DNA of 37,711 nt, taken from assembly GCF_026343955.1 (NCBI RefSeq), contig NZ_JAPKNI010000015.1:1-37711 (forward strand). Direction: 5' to 3'. This stretch comes from Kaistia defluvii (lineage in GTDB: Bacteria > Pseudomonadota > Alphaproteobacteria > Rhizobiales > Kaistiaceae). A program made the translations under genes and the position numbers. Every line of letters begins with the position of its first letter. Within the stretch, counting starts at the first letter, position 1. The notes under the pieces are model-generated. The model made no database searches and was not told the DNA's origin. It was given only the letters and a program-made list of their open reading frames with translations. Shown piece after piece: positions 33,502 through 37,711 of the stretch.

Positions 33502-34371
33502 CTATTTGACGCCGAGCTGGCGCAGGCGCTCGTCCATGTAGGATTCGGCCGTGTAGCGCTCCGACAGCACCACCTCCGGGCGCGGTTGCAGGAACAGCGG
33601 GATCGAGACGCGCGAGCGGCGGGCGCCGTCGCCGGACGGGTTCACCACCCGATGCGTCGTCGATTTGTAGAAGCCGCCGGAAGCCTCCTGCAGCATGTCG
33701 CCGACATTGATCACCAGCGTGCCGAAATCGGACGGGACGTCGGCCCATTCGCCGGTCGCGGTCCGCAATTGCAGGCCGCGCTCGTTCGAGGCCGGCAGGA
33801 CGGTCAGCAGGTTGATGTCCTCATGCGCCGCCGCCCGCACGGCGCCGGGCTCTTCCTCGCCGGTCAGCGGCGGATAGCGCAGGATGCGCAGCAGGGTCGC
33901 CGGGCTGTCCTCGATCATCCTGGCGAGCGGCATCGAGAATTTGGCGCTTACCTCCGGCGGCGTGTGCGCCTCGACCCAGGAGAGCAGCTCGCCGGCGAAT
34001 TCGCTGGCCAGCGCGTAATAGCGCCGCGCCGCATCCGATACCTCGGCCGGATAGCGCCCCCAGGGGAAGACGTGGAAAAATTCCTTGAGGTCGCGCTTGG
34101 TGTTGCCCTTGGCCGTCTCCGAAACCGCCGAGGAAAAGAAACCGTCATGCTTTGCCTTGTCGAAGGCATAGGCGTGCTTGGCGTCGCCGTTAAAGAAGTC
34201 GAGCCATTCGGCATAGACCTCCTCGACGAGCGCCTGGGGGATCGGGTGGTCGCGGACGACGCCAAAGCCGGTGCGGTGCAACGAATCGGTAAACAGAGCC
34301 GGCGCGGCGGGATCCTTGTAGGAGACAGCGGCGACGCCATCCTGGCTGGCCGTCGGGTCGATCGTATCCAT
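33502..34371 (-). CDS. 2-oxoglutarate/Fe(II)-dependent oxygenase, isopenicillin N synthase family
   Basis: 289 residues from the ATG at 34371, with AGGAGGG about 9 nt upstream. The jelly-roll oxygenase has a complete iron triad: His183 and Asp185 in AAHEDINLLTVL and His240 in STTHRVVNP. The 2-oxoglutarate- or substrate-binding RxS is Arg254-Ser256 in RSRVSIPLF. The N-terminal part (TGFGVVRDHPIPQALVEEVYAEWLDFF) is the DIOX_N-type domain. The family includes fungal thymine 7-hydroxylase, gibberellin oxidases and isopenicillin N synthase, so the reaction cannot be fixed by homology. Its promoter carries the same operator-like element as the neighbouring nucleoside transporter, which makes a nucleobase or nucleoside-derived substrate a reasonable guess. 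It should be cytoplasmic. Confidence 0.9.
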   Translation of the reverse strand: MDTIDPTASQDGVAAVSYKDPAAPALFTDSLHRTGFGVVRDHPIPQALVEEVYAEWLDFFNGDAKHAYAFDKAKHDGFFSSAVSETAKGNTKRDLKEFFHVFPWGRYPAEVSDAARRYYALASEFAGELLSWVEAHTPPEVSAKFSMPLARMIEDSPATLLRILRYPPLTGEEEPGAVRAAAHEDINLLTVLPASNERGLQLRTATGEWADVPSDFGTLVINVGDMLQEASGGFYKSTTHRVVNPSGDGARRSRVSIPLFLQPRPEVVLSERYTAESYMDERLRQLGVK

Positions 34372-34390
34372 GCGCGAGATCCCTCCTGGA

Positions 34391-34402
34391 TAAACGTTTA
34401 AC
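34391..34402. promoter_or_regulatory. Candidate LacI-family operator, oxygenase side
   Basis: TAAACGTTTA (34391-34400) is a perfect 10-bp palindrome centred on CG. Extended to 34402 it shares AAACGTTTAAC with the site at 32158-32168. It is 20 nt upstream of the oxygenase start codon, just before its ribosome binding site, so a bound repressor would block the promoter or early elongation. Confidence 0.62.
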
Positions 34403-34456
34403 TCTCCGGCTCCACGCCGATTTCTGCAGCTTGCGTCGGCTCTCGCATTTCGACAA

Positions 34457-34485
34457 GCGGGAAAATCGGGCCGGCATTTTCCCGC
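34457..34485. other. Perfect 10-bp inverted repeat upstream of the oxygenase gene
   Basis: GCGGGAAAAT (34457-34466) and ATTTTCCCGC (34476-34485) with a 9-nt GC-rich spacer. It lies 85 nt upstream of the oxygenase start and about 200 nt upstream of ftsK. CAAGCG/CGCTTG can form an alternative outer pairing. Arm length and spacing suit a dimeric regulator site as well as an RNA hairpin. Confidence 0.45.
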
Positions 34486-34691
34486 AATGCCGCGCTTGCC
34501 TTCGCGCCTGTTCGACAGCCGCTTCCCGCCGGCGTTGCGACGCTTGTCGAGCAGCCCTGTGGACCCCGTGCAACAGCGGTCCCGAATGGTGGATTGTCGG
34601 TCCCGCTCAAACCATTCGTTAACGCTGTTCTTCGTATTCCTGAGCGACCAGCAACGGTCGGCCAGACCGCGTACCAGGGTCAGCGACAAAC

Positions 34692-37250
34692 ATGCGTTCT
34701 TCCAATCGGCCTCCCAATCCCATCGCCTTCATTCCCGCCGAACCGGCCGTGCCGAATTCGATGGATCGGGAGGCGCCCCGCTATTCCACGTCGTCCCGCG
34801 CGCCGGTAGCGCCTCCGGTTCAGCCGGCGCACCAGCCCGCGCCGTCCGCGACGCGCGACGCGCCCGTGCTCGGCCCCGATGGCGAGCCGCTGCCCACCTG
34901 GCTGCAGCCCTTCACCGCCGGCATGAACGCCCGCTTCACCCGCACGCCCGACTATCTGCGTCGCCCGCGCGGCCCGGCATCCGAAGAGGAAGACGTCGAC
35001 GCGCCCGAGGCCGCGGCCCCGGTGGAGGTTGTTGCCGAAACAATCGAATCGTCCGTCCCCGAGGCGGGCGAGCCGATCGCGGCCTCGGTCGAGGCGCTGG
35101 TCGAACTGGCTCCGCCCCCGCCGCCGGTCGAGGCTGCGGCCTCGGAAGCCGACGCCCATCAGGCCGAGATCGCGGCCGCATCGCGGCCCACCAACATTCG
35201 CCGGCTCGAGCGCCTGATCCAGGTCGGTCGCGCCGTGCCGCCGCCGCGTGCCATCGGGCTTGAAGAGGCGCCCGTCACCGCGCCGCGCAGTCCGGCCGCC
35301 GATCTCGCGCCGGGCCGGGTTTCCCGTCCGGTCCGCCCGGAGCCCAAGGCCGAGGCGCCGGCAGCGCCCGTCCCTGCCGAGGTAAAGCCGGAAGCCGTCA
35401 CGGCCCCTGTCGCCGCGGCGCCCGTCGCAACCGTCCCGCACATCGTCGCCCCGATCCTGCGTACACCCGAAACCCTGCTGCCCGGCTTCGTCCAGGCCTC
35501 GGTCCAGGTCTGGTTCGAATGGCCGATCTGGGTCACGCCCGTGCAGAGCCTGAGTGCCCGCTCGCGCGAAACGCGCCGCCTGCGCCGCGAGAGCTTCCTT
35601 GAATCCGCCGCCAGCGAGCCGGTGGAGGCCGTGCCTTCGCAGCCCGCGCCGACGCCTTCTGTCGCGATCGTCCCGGACAGCCAGCCCGCTCCGGTTCGCG
35701 CCGAGACGGTGGTCAGCTTCCATGCCGGCGAGTACGAGCTGCCGCCGCTCGAACTGCTGGCCGAGCCGCCGGTCACCGAGCCGCCCTTCGAGCTCTCGGC
35801 CGAATATCTCGACCAGAACTCGACCTTCCTGCAGCAGACGCTGCGCGATTTCGGCGTTCGCGGCGAGATCATCGACGCCAATCCCGGCCCGGTCGTCACC
35901 CTCTATGAGCTGGAACCGGCGCCCGGCACCAAGTCGAGCCGCGTCATCGGCCTGTCCGGCGATATCGCTCGCTCGATGAGCGCGGTGTCGGCCCGCGTCG
36001 CCGTGGTCGAAGGCCGCAACGTCATCGGCATCGAGCTGCCCAACCAGACCCGCGAGACGGTCTGGCTGCGCGAACTGATGGCCAGCCAGGATTTCGCCGA
36101 AGCCAAGGCCAAGCTCGGCCTCTGCCTCGGCAAGACGATCGGCGGCGAACCGGTGATCGCCGATCTCGCCCGCATGCCGCATCTGCTCGTCGCCGGCACG
36201 ACCGGCTCGGGCAAGTCGGTCGCGATCAACACTATGATCCTGTCGCTGCTCTACCGGCACCGCCCGGAAGAATGCCGCCTGATCATGATCGATCCGAAGA
36301 TGCTGGAGCTCTCGGTCTATGAGGGCATCCCGCATCTGCTGACCCCCGTCGTCACCGACCCGAAGAAGGCGGTCACCGCCCTGAAATGGGCCGTGCGCGA
36401 GATGGAGGAGCGCTATCGCAAGATGTCGCGCCTCGGCGTGCGCAACATTGACGGCTTCAACGTCCGCGTCGCCGAGGCCCGCGCCAATGGCGAGGTCATC
36501 ACCCGCACGATCGATACCGGTTTCGACCGGACGACGGGCGAGATGACGCAGGAAGAGCAGGTCATGGACCTGACCCATCTGCCCTTCATCGTCGTGATCA
36601 TCGACGAGATGGCGGATCTGATGATGGTCGCCGGCAAGGAGATCGAAAGCGCCGTGCAGCGCCTGGCGCAGATGGCGCGCGCCGCCGGCATCCATCTGGT
36701 GATGGCGACGCAGCGTCCCTCGGTCGACGTCATCACCGGCACGATCAAGGCCAACTTCCCGACCCGCATCTCCTTCCAGGTGACGTCGAAGATCGACAGC
36801 CGCACCATTTTGGGCGAGATGGGCGCCGAACAGCTGCTCGGCCAGGGCGACATGCTCTACATGGCCGGCGGCGGCCGCATCACCCGCGTGCACGGCCCGT
36901 TCGTCAGCGATCTCGAGGTCGAACATGTCGTGGCGCATCTGAAGCGGCAGGGGCGTCCGGAATATCTCGACGCCGTCACCGCCAGCGACGAGGAAGCCGA
37001 CGAGGCCGCCCCGGCCGAGGAAGACGTGGCCGTGTTCGACAAGAGCTCGATGGGCGAGGAAGGCGGCGACGCCTATGAGCAGGCGGTGGCCGTGGTGCTA
37101 CGCGACCGCAAGGCCTCGACCAGTTACATCCAGCGCCGTCTGCAGGTCGGCTACAACCGCGCCGCCTCGATCATGGAGCGGATGGAGCAGGAAGGCATTG
37201 TCGGCCCCGCCAACCACGCGGGCAAACGCGAGATCTTCATGGAGCGCTAG
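34692..37250 (+). CDS. ftsK: DNA translocase FtsK, form without N-terminal membrane helices
   Basis: 852 residues. The first ~360 residues are a low-complexity Pro/Ala/Glu-rich linker with no evident membrane helix, unlike E. coli FtsK. The alpha and beta motor domains follow (about 370-740), with [26 protein letters not shown], Walker A GTTGSGKS (502-509), Walker [11 protein letters not shown] (about 634-643) and [20 protein letters not shown]. The C-terminal gamma winged helix (about 785-850; [28 protein letters not shown]) recognises KOPS sequences. It pumps chromosomal DNA at the septum and activates dimer resolution. Alphaproteobacteria often carry one FtsK with membrane helices and one shorter paralogue, so a second copy elsewhere is likely. 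The ATG at 34692 has only a weak ribosome binding site. Confidence 0.93.
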   Translation: MRSSNRPPNPIAFIPAEPAVPNSMDREAPRYSTSSRAPVAPPVQPAHQPAPSATRDAPVLGPDGEPLPTWLQPFTAGMNARFTRTPDYLRRPRGPASEEEDVDAPEAAAPVEVVAETIESSVPEAGEPIAASVEALVELAPPPPPVEAAASEADAHQAEIAAASRPTNIRRLERLIQVGRAVPPPRAIGLEEAPVTAPRSPAADLAPGRVSRPVRPEPKAEAPAAPVPAEVKPEAVTAPVAAAPVATVPHIVAPILRTPETLLPGFVQASVQVWFEWPIWVTPVQSLSARSRETRRLRRESFLESAASEPVEAVPSQPAPTPSVAIVPDSQPAPVRAETVVSFHAGEYELPPLELLAEPPVTEPPFELSAEYLDQNSTFLQQTLRDFGVRGEIIDANPGPVVTLYELEPAPGTKSSRVIGLSGDIARSMSAVSARVAVVEGRNVIGIELPNQTRETVWLRELMASQDFAEAKAKLGLCLGKTIGGEPVIADLARMPHLLVAGTTGSGKSVAINTMILSLLYRHRPEECRLIMIDPKMLELSVYEGIPHLLTPVVTDPKKAVTALKWAVREMEERYRKMSRLGVRNIDGFNVRVAEARANGEVITRTIDTGFDRTTGEMTQEEQVMDLTHLPFIVVIIDEMADLMMVAGKEIESAVQRLAQMARAAGIHLVMATQRPSVDVITGTIKANFPTRISFQVTSKIDSRTILGEMGAEQLLGQGDMLYMAGGGRITRVHGPFVSDLEVEHVVAHLKRQGRPEYLDAVTASDEEADEAAPAEEDVAVFDKSSMGEEGGDAYEQAVAVVLRDRKASTSYIQRRLQVGYNRAASIMERMEQEGIVGPANHAGKREIFMER

Positions 37251-37288
37251 GGGAACGTCATTTCCCGGGTCTCTGCACCTACACCTTC

Positions 37289-37320
37289 AAACGGCGGCCC
37301 TCGGGCCGCCGTTTCTGTTT
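37289..37320 (+). terminator. Intrinsic terminator after ftsK
   Basis: A 12-base arm, AAACGGCGGCCC (37289-37300), matches GGGCCGCCGTTT (37303-37314) perfectly; realistic folding leaves a 4-nt loop and an 11-bp stem. TTTCTGTTT follows on the plus strand, and the leading AAA gives some T character on the minus strand. It is 38 nt after the ftsK stop. Confidence 0.8.
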
Positions 37321-37679
37321 GGCGGCCTCCTTCTCGATCGCCCCTTATAAGGGACCGCCGGTGGCCCACTCTCTGCATCATCCTGAGGAGCCGCCGCAGG
37401 CGGCCTCGAAGGACGCACGATCCGGCATCAGTCGCCTTGCAAGGCCGGAGCCGGAAGTTCGCTCGCCCGTCTCCGGCTTCGCGGGCCCTTGATCCAGTCA
37501 ATCGAGCCGTCCCGTATCGGCGGTCCCTGGTGGACGCATCGTTCCTTAACGAACGTTAATCTTTTCAGGCGCTTAGCTGTATCCGGCGGGATCCCGCGGT
37601 TTCCAGCGTCCGTGCGCTTGCCTTGTCCACAGGGTTTGGTGCGGCTTTCGGGATCTGGTTCGAATTGTTCGGATTTGGA
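37321..37679. other. Gene-free region between ftsK and the right-end promoter
   Basis: No supported gene; short frames here lack ribosome binding sites and domains. Besides the dispersed-type repeat, it holds the perfect palindrome CCCTTATAAGGG (37342-37353), an inverted repeat TTAACG-AA-CGTTAA (37546-37559) and TTGTCCACA (37623-37631), which is one base away from a DnaA box consensus. These suggest a regulated upstream region for the promoter at 37680. Confidence 0.45.
37376..37423. repeat. Extragenic palindromic repeat of Hyphomicrobiales type
   Basis: The stretch starts CATCATCCTGAGGAG, holds the hairpin GCCGCC-GCA-GGCGGC (37390-37404) and ends CCTCGAAGGACGCACGATCC. I recognise this layout (CCTGAGG, short variable hairpin, CCTCGAAGGA) from intergenic repeats in Bradyrhizobium-like genomes. 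Only one copy is in the window, so repetition itself is not shown here. Confidence 0.55.
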
Positions 37680-37708
37680 TTGACGGTTGTTGGGTTGGGG
37701 CCTATAAC
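37680..37708 (+). promoter_or_regulatory. Near-consensus sigma70 promoter, rRNA-operon style
   Basis: TTGACG (-35, 37680-37685), an exact 17-nt spacer, then TATAAC (-10, 37703-37708): 5/6 and 5/6 matches at ideal spacing. It is the strongest promoter seen in the window, in a 390-nt gene-free stretch, and it reads out of the right end. The GGCCTATAACCC context resembles rrn promoters of Hyphomicrobiales. The transcribed gene lies outside the window. Confidence 0.6.
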
Positions 37709-37711
37709 CCG

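Larger units (their letters stand above)
34372..34691. other. Divergent regulatory region between the oxygenase and ftsK
   Basis: 320 nt without a gene. It contains the LacI-type operator candidate (34391-34402), a long inverted repeat (34457-34485) and, near 34617, a TTAACG sequence about 75 nt before ftsK. I could not place a confident ftsK promoter. Open frames that cross the region are extensions of the oxygenase frame without domain support. Confidence 0.5.

Noticed and set aside
33454-34461. CCCGCTTGTCG (33454-33464) and its reverse complement (34451-34461) flanking the oxygenase gene, as if marking a mobile unit
   Set aside because: Only 11 bp, no extension on either side, no direct repeats and no transposase or recombinase; likely coincidence.
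37546-37559. CtrA binding site TTAA-N7-TTAA
   Set aside because: The spacing is six, not seven, so it is reported only as an inverted repeat.
37489-37683. 64-codon open frame before the right-end promoter
   Set aside because: No ribosome binding site or domain; it crosses inverted repeats and runs into the promoter.

Overview
The window looks like chromosome from a GC-rich alphaproteobacterium, probably of the order Hyphomicrobiales (Rhizobiales). This rests on base composition, on the gene families present (GMC dehydrogenase, UgpC-type and BMP-type ABC transporters, a short soluble-looking FtsK), and on repeat and promoter styles that I recognise from that group. I could not run a database search, so the genus is open.

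Layout. 252-767: a small heat-shock protein. 829-4388: a small glycan-modification group, with two SAM methyltransferases on the minus strand and a divergent GT2 glycosyltransferase. 4413-9834 (minus): a carbohydrate ABC transporter operon in the order binding protein, enolase-superfamily sugar-acid enzyme, two permeases, ATPase. A GntR/FCD regulator (9997-10665) is divergent from it, with a perfect 12-bp palindrome in the shared promoter region. 10891-19287: a complete Wsp surface-sensing pathway in the classic order wspA-B-C-D-E-F-R, ending in a diguanylate cyclase response regulator; most junctions overlap. 19402-23406: a GMC oxidoreductase, a TupA-like ATP-grasp protein and a D-amino-acid dehydrogenase. 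23407-23867: noncoding, with a 14/16 match to the ParB-binding parS site. 23868-26370: Rnk, and a three-part DedA/PAP2/LssY-like membrane protein.

26330-34371: a nucleoside-type BMP ABC transporter with a nucleoside hydrolase (minus), a divergent LacI-family regulator, and a 2-oxoglutarate/Fe(II) oxygenase of the isopenicillin N synthase family. The promoter regions of the transporter and of the oxygenase share an 11-base element (AAACGTTTAAC). This suggests one LacI-controlled regulon that imports a nucleoside, splits off the base and perhaps oxidises it. 34692-37250: ftsK with a strong terminator. The right end holds a dispersed-type repeat, palindromes, and a near-consensus sigma70 promoter that points out of the window and resembles rRNA operon promoters.

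The most interesting points are the putative nucleoside uptake, hydrolysis and oxidation regulon; the intact Wsp system in what looks like an alphaproteobacterium; the parS-like site; and the DedA-PAP2-LssY fusion. No insertion sequence, CRISPR array, tRNA or rRNA gene was found inside the window.
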